Below, piece after piece: positions 40,156 through 50,000 of a stretch of DNA of 64,000 nt (position 1 is its first letter; each line of letters begins with the position of its first letter). The stretch spans positions 55,398-119,397 of the forward strand of contig NZ_LNXV01000036.1 in assembly GCF_001467025.1 (NCBI RefSeq), given 5' to 3'. The position numbers were made by a program, and so were the translations under genes. Below the pieces are notes generated by a model. The model saw nothing but the letters and a program-made list of their open reading frames with translations. It made no database searches and was not told the DNA's origin. This DNA comes from Legionella brunensis. Its GTDB lineage: Bacteria; Pseudomonadota; Gammaproteobacteria; Legionellales; Legionellaceae.

Positions 40156-40878
40156 TCAAGTTTCCTGAGTTAGCATTTGCTTACGAATATCGGCAATTGC
40201 TTGGGTCGGATTGAGTCCCTTCGGGCAAACACTCGCACAATTCATAATTGAGCGACAACGAAATACACTGAAAGGATCTTGTAATTTATCCAAACGGTGT
40301 TGCTTAGCTGTGTCCCTACTATCTGCCAAAAAGCGTCGTGCTTGCAAAAGTCCTGCCGGACCAACAAATTTATCTGGGTTCCACCAGAATGAGGGACAAG
40401 AACTGGTACAGCAAGCGCATAAAATGCATTCATACAAACCATCGAGTTGAGCACGTTCAGCGGGTGATTGCAAACGCTCACGCGCAGGCACCACGCCATC
40501 ATTTTGTAAATAAGGCTCTATGCGTTCATACTGTTGGTAAAACTGTGTCATATCCACGACCAAATCCCGCACAATAGGAAATCCTGGCAGAGGACGAATT
40601 ACTATTTTATCCGTCTTTAATTGCGAAAGAGTCGTCACGCAAGCCAAACCATTGGTACCATTAATGTTCATACCATCAGACCCACAGACCCCTTCACGGC
40701 AAGACCGCCTGAACGCTAACGTTGGATCTTGTTCAGCTTTTAGACGCTCAAGCAACGTCAACAACATCGGATCACTTTTGACTGGGATTGCTATTTCATA
40801 ATCCTGCATATAAGGCTCGGTATTTGCCTCTGGATTATATCGATAAATAGACAGGCTCAGATTTCTTATGTCAGCCAC
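40156..40878 (-). CDS. sdhB: Succinate dehydrogenase iron-sulfur subunit
   Basis: Carries electrons from FAD in SdhA to quinone through three Fe-S clusters. It is 240 aa. The [2Fe-2S] ligands are in CREGVCGSDG (about 59-68), the [4Fe-4S] ligands in CILCACCTSSCP (about 151-162) and the [3Fe-4S] ligands in CRSIMNCASVCPKGLNP. It follows sdhA by 12 bp and precedes sucA by 55 bp. Confidence 0.97.
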   Translation of the reverse strand: MADIRNLSLSIYRYNPEANTEPYMQDYEIAIPVKSDPMLLTLLERLKAEQDPTLAFRRSCREGVCGSDGMNINGTNGLACVTTLSQLKTDKIVIRPLPGFPIVRDLVVDMTQFYQQYERIEPYLQNDGVVPARERLQSPAERAQLDGLYECILCACCTSSCPSFWWNPDKFVGPAGLLQARRFLADSRDTAKQHRLDKLQDPFSVFRCRSIMNCASVCPKGLNPTQAIADIRKQMLTQET

Positions 40879-40890
40879 GGTATATCCTCT

Positions 40891-42660
40891 CTAGTAAACT
40901 CGTTCTTTAGGCTCAAATGCCTTGACATATTTAGGTGATGTATTTACAGGGCGAAAATCAATGCTATCACCTTCTTCAAAATATAGAGTGTGCTTAATCC
41001 AGTTAGCATCATCACGAGCCGGATAATCCTCGCGACTATGAGCACCACGACTTTCAGTACGTGTTAACGCAGATTTAGCGGTGGCATAAGCTGTCGCCAT
41101 CAAATTATCAAGTTCTAAAGCAGCAACTCTTTCAGTATTAAAGACTTTGCTTTTATCACTAAGCATGGCGTTATTTAAGCGTTCACGCAAGGCTTGCAGT
41201 CGATGGAGGCCATTCTCCATCACTTCACCTGTACGGAATACACCAAAGTCTTCTTGCATTACCCGCTGCATTTCATCATGGATAGCAGTGAGACTTTCGC
41301 CCTCAGTGGAATTTTCCCAGCGATAATAACGGGTCAATGAAGCATCAATATCATCGTTAGTAATGTAAGGCATTTCGGGCAATTGGTTGGATTGCCATAA
41401 CTCTTCAACATGAAGACCCGCAGCACGCCCAAACACAACCAAATCAAGTAGAGAGTTACCGCCCAACCGATTAGCGCCGTGTACAGAAACACAGGCACAC
41501 TCACCTACTGCATAGAGACCTTCAACAATATGATCTGCTCCATTCTTCTTGGTAAGCACCTGCCCATGCATATTCGTGGGAATTCCCCCCATACTGTAAT
41601 GACAGGTGGGAACAACAGGAATAGGTTCAACAATAGGGTCGATCCCTGCAAATTTTAATGACAATTCACGAATACCAGGCAGTTTTGACTTAATTAAATC
41701 GGCACCCAGATGATCCAGTTTTAATTTGACGTGATCTACACCCTTCGGATCAAAGCCTTTGCCTGCACGAATCTCCAAAGCCATCGACCGCGCAACGACA
41801 TCACGCGAAGCTAAATCTTTAACTCGGGGAGCATAACGCTCCATAAAGCGCTCACCATCTTTATTAATTAGGTAACCTCCCTCACCCCGACAACCCTCAG
41901 TAACCAGAACACCAGCACCAGCGATTCCGGTAGGATGAAATTGCCACATTTCCATGTCCTGAAGAGCAAGACCGGCACGCAAAGCCATACCAAAACCGTC
42001 CCCAGTATTAATATAGGCATTGGTCGTTGATTGATAAATACGCCCCGCACCACCGGTAGCAAGTATACAAACACGTGTCTGATAAAAGACAATTTCGCCA
42101 GTTTCAATGCACATGGCAGTTACACCAGCAATACGCCCTTGAGCATCCTTAACAAAATCAAGCGCATACCATTCGCTAAAAACGTGTGTTTTAGCCTTTA
42201 AATTTTGTTGATACAGTGTATGTAATAAAGCATGACCTGTTCTGTCCGCTGCAGCACATGTTCGCGCTGCCTGCTCGCCACCAAAATTCTTAGATTGGCC
42301 ACCAAATTGACGCTGATAAATCTTACCATTGTCCATGCGTGAAAAAGGCAAACCCATATGTTCAAGTTCATAAACAGCTTCAGGACCTGTTTTACAGAGA
42401 TACTCGATACAATCTTGATCACCGATATAATCAGCTCCCTTCACCGTATCGTACATGTGCCAACGCCAATCATCTTCATCCGCATTCCCGAGGGCAGCAG
42501 TAATACCTCCTTGTGCGGACACTGTATGTGAACGCGTTGGAAATACTTTTGATAATAATGCAACTTTTAACCCCGAATTAGCTAATTGTAGAGCTGCCCG
42601 CATGCCCGCTCCACCTGCACCAATAATTACAGCATCAAATTTATCACGTGCAATTGCCAT
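40891..42660 (-). CDS. sdhA: Succinate dehydrogenase flavoprotein subunit
   Basis: Oxidises succinate to fumarate with covalently bound FAD. It is 589 aa. The FAD loop is [17 protein letters not shown]; the FAD-linked His is in SHTVSAQGG. Substrate residues are in THRTEG-type segments ([21 protein letters not shown]) and the catalytic Arg region [14 protein letters not shown]. The start is ATG 42660, two bases after the sdhD stop; an in-frame ATG at 42675 would overlap sdhD. Confidence 0.97.
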   Translation of the reverse strand: MAIARDKFDAVIIGAGGAGMRAALQLANSGLKVALLSKVFPTRSHTVSAQGGITAALGNADEDDWRWHMYDTVKGADYIGDQDCIEYLCKTGPEAVYELEHMGLPFSRMDNGKIYQRQFGGQSKNFGGEQAARTCAAADRTGHALLHTLYQQNLKAKTHVFSEWYALDFVKDAQGRIAGVTAMCIETGEIVFYQTRVCILATGGAGRIYQSTTNAYINTGDGFGMALRAGLALQDMEMWQFHPTGIAGAGVLVTEGCRGEGGYLINKDGERFMERYAPRVKDLASRDVVARSMALEIRAGKGFDPKGVDHVKLKLDHLGADLIKSKLPGIRELSLKFAGIDPIVEPIPVVPTCHYSMGGIPTNMHGQVLTKKNGADHIVEGLYAVGECACVSVHGANRLGGNSLLDLVVFGRAAGLHVEELWQSNQLPEMPYITNDDIDASLTRYYRWENSTEGESLTAIHDEMQRVMQEDFGVFRTGEVMENGLHRLQALRERLNNAMLSDKSKVFNTERVAALELDNLMATAYATAKSALTRTESRGAHSREDYPARDDANWIKHTLYFEEGDSIDFRPVNTSPKYVKAFEPKERVY

Positions 42661-42662
42661 GC

Positions 42663-43010
42663 TTATTGCCCCCACAAAATCATTAAGCCCCAGACGAATT
42701 GGCTAAGCAGCCACAGAACAACCAACATTTGAACAGTCAATCTCAGAGCTGTGCATTTCATATAATCGGTGGTTACTGTCCAAACTCCAATCCACGCATG
42801 CAATGACATTGCAAATATGGCAAGGAGGCTTGCTATTTTAAAACCAACATGATGAAACAGATTGTACCAATCTACGTAATTCAGCTGAGGGTGAGCTATT
42901 AGATAGCCCAATAAAAATACTGAATATATTGCAAAATAAATGGAGGTTACTCGTTGAATTAACCAATCTTTTAAACCATTTCCAGTTAAGCTTGTAATAT
43001 TGGTTACCAT
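42663..43010 (-). CDS. sdhD: Succinate dehydrogenase membrane anchor subunit
   Basis: A three-helix membrane anchor, 115 aa, that binds heme and quinone with SdhC. The opening [18 protein letters not shown] and the heme His in [16 protein letters not shown] are family features. It overlaps sdhC by 7 bp (ATGGTAA), and sdhA begins two bases after its stop. Confidence 0.93.
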   Translation of the reverse strand: MVTNITSLTGNGLKDWLIQRVTSIYFAIYSVFLLGYLIAHPQLNYVDWYNLFHHVGFKIASLLAIFAMSLHAWIGVWTVTTDYMKCTALRLTVQMLVVLWLLSQFVWGLMILWGQ

Positions 43011-43381
43011 ATCCAGAATCCTAGAATGAGAGATAGAATTATTGCCAAAGCGATCACTAAAATTGCACTGCGGCGACCAGAGCTCACCTGCTCACCATAT
43101 CCTACGTCCATCGCTAAATGACGAATACCGGCAAGTAAATGATAAATAAGCGCCGCACCAAACGCCCACAAGACAAGCTTATACAGCGGATTGCTATATA
43201 TTGTACGCTGAAGCTCCACAAAAGATTCATTACTGTGAAGTGACATACTCAAAAAATAAAGCATTGCCGGCATTAATAAAAAGAGAACTAAGCCAGAGAC
43301 TCGATGCAAAATCGAAGCAATAGCCATAGGCGGGAATTTCATGGTTCCTAAATCAAGATTTATTGGTCTTTTTTGATTCAC
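43004..43381 (-). CDS. sdhC: Succinate dehydrogenase cytochrome b556 subunit
   Basis: The other membrane anchor, 125 aa with three membrane helices. The signature RPINLDLGTMKFPPMAIASILHRVSG and the heme His in AGIRHLAMDVGYG are present. The GTG at 43381 is the probable start because AGGAAG lies about 9 bases upstream; a TTG two codons earlier is too close to it. It is the first gene of the eight-gene TCA block, so the block promoter should lie between here and 43640. Confidence 0.92.
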   Translation of the reverse strand: MNQKRPINLDLGTMKFPPMAIASILHRVSGLVLFLLMPAMLYFLSMSLHSNESFVELQRTIYSNPLYKLVLWAFGAALIYHLLAGIRHLAMDVGYGEQVSSGRRSAILVIALAIILSLILGFWIW

Positions 43382-43647
43382 TGTCAAAATCTTCCTTAAA
43401 ATAAAAATATGATAAATATAACATAATCAGTCTTTATCAGTCATAGCCAAATTTATCAAGCTTGTCTTAAATTCTAAAGCAAGTGTCTTTAGTTCAAACC
43501 TCAAGCTCAATGCTCCGGCAAAAAACCTGGGCAGTATACCACTCTGTATTTTTTGCGCAAAGTTCAAACCTTGTTAGAGTCTTCTTTTTAGCTATCTTTC
43601 TATTCCCGTACTATGCTTTCTATAAAAGGGTTATAGGGAAATTAGCC

Positions 43648-44793
43648 ATGCTAATTAAGCGCACCATCTATAATCAGCGCTTGGAATGTGCTGCAATTGA
43701 GATCATTGCTAATAAACAAGCACAGGAGCATGGCGAATTATTTGAGCACTTTGCAACAATCCAACGCAATACCGCTAAGCACCTCCCGTTATTTATCCCC
43801 TATGCTCTTAAATTTTTGGTAGAGCATCCTGAAACTCCCATAGAGCAACCGATTGTCCTTAAGTTGCATGCCGGTGATATTGAAACCAGTTGTCCGCGAA
43901 AAGAACTGGAATCATTACCTTATCGTTTAGCCTTATTAATTGATAATCCACAGCAGCTCGCCTGGTTAAATTTCGCGGACTATGTTGCGCTAAGCGAGCA
44001 TTTAATGACTGCAGCAAATGTTACTAAGGTCGTTAGTTATAGCCAGGCAAAGCAACGAAAAGTCATAGCCTATGATCTTAGCCATCCCAACAGCTTTGAG
44101 CGTTCTAAAGCCATGGGAATGGATTTTTATTGTGGGGACTTTCTCTTCCATCCGCAAGCACCGGAAAAAACAGAAATTGCTGCCAATAAATTAAATCTCC
44201 TGGAGTTAATTACCACCTTACAACAACAAGAAACTAACATGGATGCAATTATCAATCTTATTCAAACTGACCCCATGCTTAGTTATCAATTGTTAAAAGT
44301 GGCCAACTCCGTGGCTTTTTCAGGGTATCAAGACATTGAATCCATACAACAAGCTGTTGTGCGACTGGGTATTTTTAATTTAAAAAACTGGGTTATGGTT
44401 TTATCAATGACCAATGTATCGAACAAACCTTTGCAGATAGTAGAGTCAGGCTTAATTCGCGCGCAAATGGCACAAAAAATTGCTGAAACACAACCCGACC
44501 TTTGTGCACAAAGCGCCTACACAGCTGGTTTATTGTCAGTTTTAGACAGTTTAATGGATACCCCTCTGGAAAATTTGATTGACAAAATTACTTTAGCAGC
44601 AGAAATTAAACTTGCTTTGTTATCGAGAAAAGGCCCTCTTGGCAAAATTCTTGACATTGTCATTGCCTATGAGGAAGGTCACTGGGAGCATTTTAAAGAA
44701 ACAGAATATTTTGGCTTGGACTTGAGTCAATTGTATATAGATTGTCTAGAGCAAATCTCTCTGGGCACCAAGGCCATGAGCGAACGGAAATAG
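43648..44793 (+). CDS. EAL-like/HDOD domain protein
   Basis: A 381-aa protein with the YuxH layout. The N-terminal domain has a degenerate EAL-like opening (LIKRTIYNQRLECAAIEIIA) without the catalytic EAL residues, so it is not expected to cleave cyclic-di-GMP. The C-terminal HDOD domain (about 185-375) has IINLIQTDPMLSYQLLKVAN and IESIQQAVVRLGI. HDOD proteins act in signalling. The open frame extends up to GTG 43483, but those 55 residues look non-coding; ATG 43648 has AGGGAA in front and starts at the domain. It diverges from sdhC and is followed 4 bp later by an RDD gene. Confidence 0.8.
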   Translation: MLIKRTIYNQRLECAAIEIIANKQAQEHGELFEHFATIQRNTAKHLPLFIPYALKFLVEHPETPIEQPIVLKLHAGDIETSCPRKELESLPYRLALLIDNPQQLAWLNFADYVALSEHLMTAANVTKVVSYSQAKQRKVIAYDLSHPNSFERSKAMGMDFYCGDFLFHPQAPEKTEIAANKLNLLELITTLQQQETNMDAIINLIQTDPMLSYQLLKVANSVAFSGYQDIESIQQAVVRLGIFNLKNWVMVLSMTNVSNKPLQIVESGLIRAQMAQKIAETQPDLCAQSAYTAGLLSVLDSLMDTPLENLIDKITLAAEIKLALLSRKGPLGKILDIVIAYEEGHWEHFKETEYFGLDLSQLYIDCLEQISLGTKAMSERK

Positions 44794-44797
44794 ACTT

Positions 44798-45169
44798 ATG
44801 TGGTTTAAATATCTGGCGGCACAAATTTACGATAGTTTTATTATTATTGCTCTGTTTTTTGCTTTTACAACCCTTTGTCTTATAGCCAATCATGGCTTTG
44901 CTATCCCCCCAGCCACTCGCTGGTATCAGCTTTCTTTGCTTGGCCTTTTTATCGGTTATTATCTATTGTCTGTTGTTTATGGGGGACAAACTATTGGTAT
45001 GCGCGCCTGGCGTTTGCAATTACAAACTGATCTAGGGAGGCCTAGTTGGCAACAAGCGATAGGACGTCTACTTTTAATTTTTCCTGCCCTCCTCGGCGGG
45101 CTATTGAGTTTCAAAAACCAGCAACAGCTACTTTATCGTTGGACAAAAACCAAGCTTAAGTCTTTTTAG
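44798..45169 (+). CDS. RDD family membrane protein
   Basis: A 123-aa inner-membrane protein with three hydrophobic segments. The RDD hallmarks are the Arg/Asp positions: AAQIYDSFIII near the N terminus (degenerate first R) and GQTIGMRAWRLQLQT, then RPSWQQAIGRLLL. The function of the family is not established; some members are transporters. It starts 4 bp after the HDOD gene and is probably co-transcribed. Confidence 0.8.
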   Translation: MWFKYLAAQIYDSFIIIALFFAFTTLCLIANHGFAIPPATRWYQLSLLGLFIGYYLLSVVYGGQTIGMRAWRLQLQTDLGRPSWQQAIGRLLLIFPALLGGLLSFKNQQQLLYRWTKTKLKSF

Positions 45170-45198
45170 CGATCAATAATGAAGAACGATAAAGCATT

Positions 45199-46704
45199 TC
45201 ATATTATCTGCTCTTCCTGAGTCTGAGCTAACAATCGTATATTTTCTAACCCCGGCACAATCACCGAAACGAGAGCTTTTATCTCGCTTTGCGAACATTG
45301 CAGCAATGCTTTTCGTAAATTGGCTTTTTGTTGTGAAAAAAACTCTTCATAGTCCTGATGCTCGAAACAAGAGAGCAACCATTTTAGTTCTTTTGGAGTT
45401 ACTGAATGCTTAAAAAATGATTTTAGGAAAGAAGGCTCACGCAATTGACTCTCATGTGCCAAGTCTTGGAGACTAGTTTTAACTATATGATGTACCAGAT
45501 AATTATTTTGGGAATCATGATGTTCGCAGATTTTTAAACATTGACTTCGCACTTTTACAGTCATCAAATTAATTAAACGGGTTTGTATATTTTTATCCAA
45601 TGCAAGGAATAACTTTTGCTGTTCTTCATCCTTTAACCAGCTGGCATCATTCGCAGCAATGATTAGGCGCAAACGATAATTAGCAACAGCTTCTTTATCT
45701 TGACAAGCTAAACACCATTGTCTTAATGCGGTAAAAAACTCCAGGATAGCATCAGGGGAAGGACGTTGGTGTTTATCCTTAGCAACAATCTGTTTTAAAA
45801 AATTTTTTACCAAATTTAAAATAAGATCATCAGGTTTACTAGCAAAATGCTCGAATAAACCTTCTGCACAGAAACCTATCTCAATGTAGTGCCTTACCAG
45901 GTCTTCTGGTTTCATAGTGGGGTGACTTTTCCTAAACTCAAAAATTTCTTTAAATGGGTTCTTGGCACCAAAGAGTGAAAAAAGAAGAGGACCTAAGGCA
46001 TAGAAATCACTCTCTTCTGAGTACAACCCATCTAGTACTTCCAGAGCCAAATGCTCCGGTGTGCCTTGTGACGTTTGTCGGGAACGGAGTATCGGCTTAC
46101 TAAAATCATCATCTAAGTAAAACACATCAATCTTTAATTGGGGGGCATCGTTAGCTTGATGAGCGAGCTTTACTAAATTAACAATCCTTATTATGACATT
46201 TGAGCCCTTAACATCACCATGAACAATTGAGCGTCCTTTGGTATTGTTATAATGCAGTTCATTTAATGAAATAACCAGCTGCCAAGCGATGTCAACAGCT
46301 TGAAAAAAAGTTAATTCCTTAATTTGAGGATTATCCTCAATATCAGGCTGAATCTGAAATCCATCAATGAATTCTCTGATTAAAATAACTCTACCATCTT
46401 TATGAACCAATACAGAACCATTGAGTTGACGATGTGAGGATGGAGTTTGTCCGTTTTTGTAAAGTTTTATGGCGACGGGAGCATGCTCATCGATAATAAG
46501 TTCGTCTTTATTAATTGCCGTGGGTATAGAGACTGACTTAGGTACTTTTATGTGGCAAAGGTACCCTTTATAAACATCTCCAGCTCCTCCACTCCCTAAG
46601 TCCTCGGAAAAATCACTAAAATAGTAGAGGGTTTCACCATTGTCCTTTTTAACTGGAAAAAGAGTGCCACGCTGTCCTTTATTAACGTTTGCAGTTTCTC
46701 CCAT
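45199..46704 (-). CDS. Eukaryotic-type Ser/Thr protein kinase-like protein, possible effector
   Basis: A 501-aa soluble protein. A protein-kinase domain spans about 30-330: the glycine loop LGSGGAGDVYKG (36-47), the ATP-binding Lys80 in VAIK, the catalytic loop HGDVKGSN (162-169; HGD replaces HRD), a metal-binding segment DDFS where DFG is usual, GTPEHLALE for the activation-segment end, and SDFYALG. The C-terminal 170 residues are helical and unassigned. All ATP and metal ligands are there, so activity is plausible despite DFS. Legionella secretes kinases of this type (LegK family). Secretion is inferred. No PASTA or membrane segment is present. Confidence 0.82.
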   Translation of the reverse strand: MGETANVNKGQRGTLFPVKKDNGETLYYFSDFSEDLGSGGAGDVYKGYLCHIKVPKSVSIPTAINKDELIIDEHAPVAIKLYKNGQTPSSHRQLNGSVLVHKDGRVILIREFIDGFQIQPDIEDNPQIKELTFFQAVDIAWQLVISLNELHYNNTKGRSIVHGDVKGSNVIIRIVNLVKLAHQANDAPQLKIDVFYLDDDFSKPILRSRQTSQGTPEHLALEVLDGLYSEESDFYALGPLLFSLFGAKNPFKEIFEFRKSHPTMKPEDLVRHYIEIGFCAEGLFEHFASKPDDLILNLVKNFLKQIVAKDKHQRPSPDAILEFFTALRQWCLACQDKEAVANYRLRLIIAANDASWLKDEEQQKLFLALDKNIQTRLINLMTVKVRSQCLKICEHHDSQNNYLVHHIVKTSLQDLAHESQLREPSFLKSFFKHSVTPKELKWLLSCFEHQDYEEFFSQQKANLRKALLQCSQSEIKALVSVIVPGLENIRLLAQTQEEQII

Positions 46705-47000
46705 AGAAGCAATACCTTACGAGCTATATTCCGTCAAAAGGATCCCATTATACAGCAGTTTTGAACAAAAAACATACAGAAAAATTCTTTTTTTTCTCTT
46801 CCCTTCGCTATTACTAAGAAAATCAGCCCAATGGACGATAACCAAATTAGCTACTATAAATTAAAAGATAAGTTTTCTATTTTTTTACAAAAAGGTTAAT
46901 TTTTGCTTAATTTTAAAGGATTAAAGTGATCTTATAAGCAACAATTGGCGAGATACCAACAAAAATTTTCTATTGCTCGTCACCTGAATAAGGAAATGAC

Positions 47001-50000
47001 ATGGAAATTACAAGCGAAATGAAAAAGACTCTAGCAGTAGATAAGAAAAACCGTATTATTAAACGATACCTGCAAGAAAGATTTAAAGAAGCCTACCAAG
47101 ACGCATGGTTAGACACGCCAGAAAATTACCAGCATCTCGCAAAAGCCATTGACTTTTTTTATGAATTAGATGACGACAATCTAGCGCTTACTATGATAGG
47201 TAGTGATAATGAAAGCACTATCCTTACCTATAAAGAGCATTTTGCAAAGGTAGCAGCCTTGTTAGATAAATTCGTTGCCTTTTCAGAAGAAATCCCCCCC
47301 ACAGCTACCAGATTTTATGAAAAAGAAGCCATTTTGGAAGGCATCAAAATTAGGCAACATTTTGAATCACGCTCCCTTCGAGACCTACACGCGCAAGGTA
47401 GTAACCTGGGCATAGCAGAAAAATTTCTCAATGCTGAACTCGGTCAAGGAGAATGGTTAGGGGAAGTTGATTTAGAGCGCGCGCTCACTAAACTTGGCGT
47501 CAGAGACAGAGTCCACATTACGCGTTTAAATGCAGAAGACATTGGTATGATTTTGCATTTTGAGCGTGAAAAACATGGTGCTAGCCAGGAGCCCTATACT
47601 ATTCCCCTACTGATTAATTGCGGGAGTAGTGGCTCTTTGCGTAGTCAGGGTTCTCACTGGACAGAGGCTTTAATTCACGTTAATCCTGCCACAGGTACAA
47701 TCACCGTTGATTATCGTGATTCAATGCCTGTATCCCCTCAAGTGAGAACTATCCTAAACAATGCAATTCATTACAATGCTACCTCGGTTGTTAACGATGT
47801 GGAGCGACAATATACCGCTTTCCCCGATGTCACAGATGAAAACCTGACAATTAATGTTGTTTCTGATGACTCTCAAGAGGATGGCTGGAGTTGCGGCTAC
47901 CGTTCTTTACATAATTTATTAAGGCATCCTAACTTCCCCACGACAGGTATAGCTACTGATGCTCCACCCTGGTCTACTTTTGTGAATGCGCCCTATGAAT
48001 CCATTTCATTACGTAATGCTATCTATCAACTACTTCTTGAAAATTTACAAATCGATGAGGATTTTTTTGATGCTATGCACCTCGATAAAGAGGCCTTTAA
48101 GCATCTAGAGGATAGCGAAAATTATGGACTGGATGAAGAATTTGCAAAACGTTACATGGAGCTACTATCCAATAAACCCTCAGTTTCAACCATTACAACA
48201 GAGCATTTTGCAAAAGAATATACAACTCTCATGGAAGAGCTTTCAAAGATAAAAGTTACAACAGACCGCAAATCAACTGTAGAACAATTAAAGGCGAATA
48301 TAGCCAAGGTAACTACCAGTATAACACTTTCATCGGATGCAAAAATATTTGCTCTTCTTGACGTAATAGCCATTGAATACAATGCTATTTTAGGATCATC
48401 AGGTGGGGCTAATAGTAAATTAGGCAAAGCCCTCTTCAAATTCTGCGATGAACAGCTTGGCGTCACTCTTAGTAAGGGCCCCAGTTTTCACTTTAAGAAA
48501 GATGGCTTACTATTGCAGATGATGACGCAACTGGGTAAATTGCCGTTAAAAGAAGAGGAAGATGTTTTACCTTCTCCAAAAGTCGTTTCTTCAGAATCTA
48601 CAAAAATATCAAAGAGTGCTCCTGAGTTAAGAACGCCTAAGACAGAGTCTCCTACAATCAGCCCCTCGGTCAACCGGATTGGTTCTTCAGTCGACCCATC
48701 CCAACTTAAGTTGCTAAAAAAGCAAGATTTAAGTCGCATAGGAACTATGTTTGGTGACTCTCAGTTCTGTTATGGAGGCAAACCAGGTGGGGTAGAGCCA
48801 GGATTTAGAGCAATTGATCTTGATGAAGCCTTTTTCGAACAACTTTTAAAAATAGTTCCTCCCGAAGAAGCTACAGGAGATGAGGTAGATGCCTATAAAA
48901 CCCTATTAAAAGCCATAGCTAGAATAGAGTCGCAATCTGGCGAACCCAGCCAAAAACTTAATGATAAACGAATCGCTTTTGCTACTTTTGTTAATGTTTA
49001 TGCACCCAATCCACATGCGCCCAAAGAATTATCTCCTACTATGTCATGGTTATGTGAACAAATTAAAGGTGCTGTTTCTCGCAATGAAAAATTAAGTGCA
49101 TGGATGTACAAGCTTGACTACGCTGAAAGTGGAGCAGCGAAGGAACGAAAAAAAGCTAACAAAGAAGCACTACGAGAGTTTGTCGGCACTCGCTTAGCCG
49201 GTATTTTTAGTGACAAAAACCAAAGACAAGAAATTACTTGGATAAGAGGCCCCTCAGGACCTCATGCCCTATTAGCTTGCGGTTGGAAAAATGGCCTGCG
49301 AGAATTAAAAGAGTTTCTACACGGAGGGGGAGAGCCTGATTATAACGGTGTTCTAGTTGAAGATCTCGAGGCGCCGGTTAAACGGGCAAAACACGTTCCA
49401 GGGCTCGGTCGCAACTTAATTTTTGGTATTGCTATCGGTGATAGAGATGGCATCGGTAAAGAGGGACAGAATAAAGGGTTTGCGGGCAATGCTTTTTATG
49501 GCTTTGATTACGGTAAACCTTATGAGGGCGATGGAGTATGTGGCTCACTACGTGACGACTTTACTTTCACCAATCCCGGTGCTAAAGCTCCAGAGTTTAT
49601 GAGAGGCTCAGGAACCTTTGGTTTCGCACGTCATATTATGTATCGCAATTACAGTATTTTTTATGACACTCCATTATCCGAGCGCATGATAGGCGTACAT
49701 ATCCTTAAGAAAATGATTACGGGTGAGAACCCCAGTGAAGAGGTGCTTAAAAGTTATCCTGGATTACGACAAGAATTATACCGTATCCAAGCAAACACAC
49801 CGACTACAGAAAACTTATTAAATCGTCTCGGGCAAATTAGAAGAGAATGTCCTGAGGATAGTCCAATAGAAGGTTTAATTGACAATTTATCCATGCAAGT
49901 GAGCACCGGCAAATTATCTCCCTTTGACTTATATTTTGCTGAAATTAAGATGGATTTAATCGCCCAAGCACAAAAAACAGGAATGGATTTTGACGAGCTT

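Noticed and set aside
43483..43647. Extended N terminus for the HDOD protein from a GTG start
   Set aside because: The extra 55 residues look non-coding and the domain begins at ATG 43648, which has its own ribosome site.
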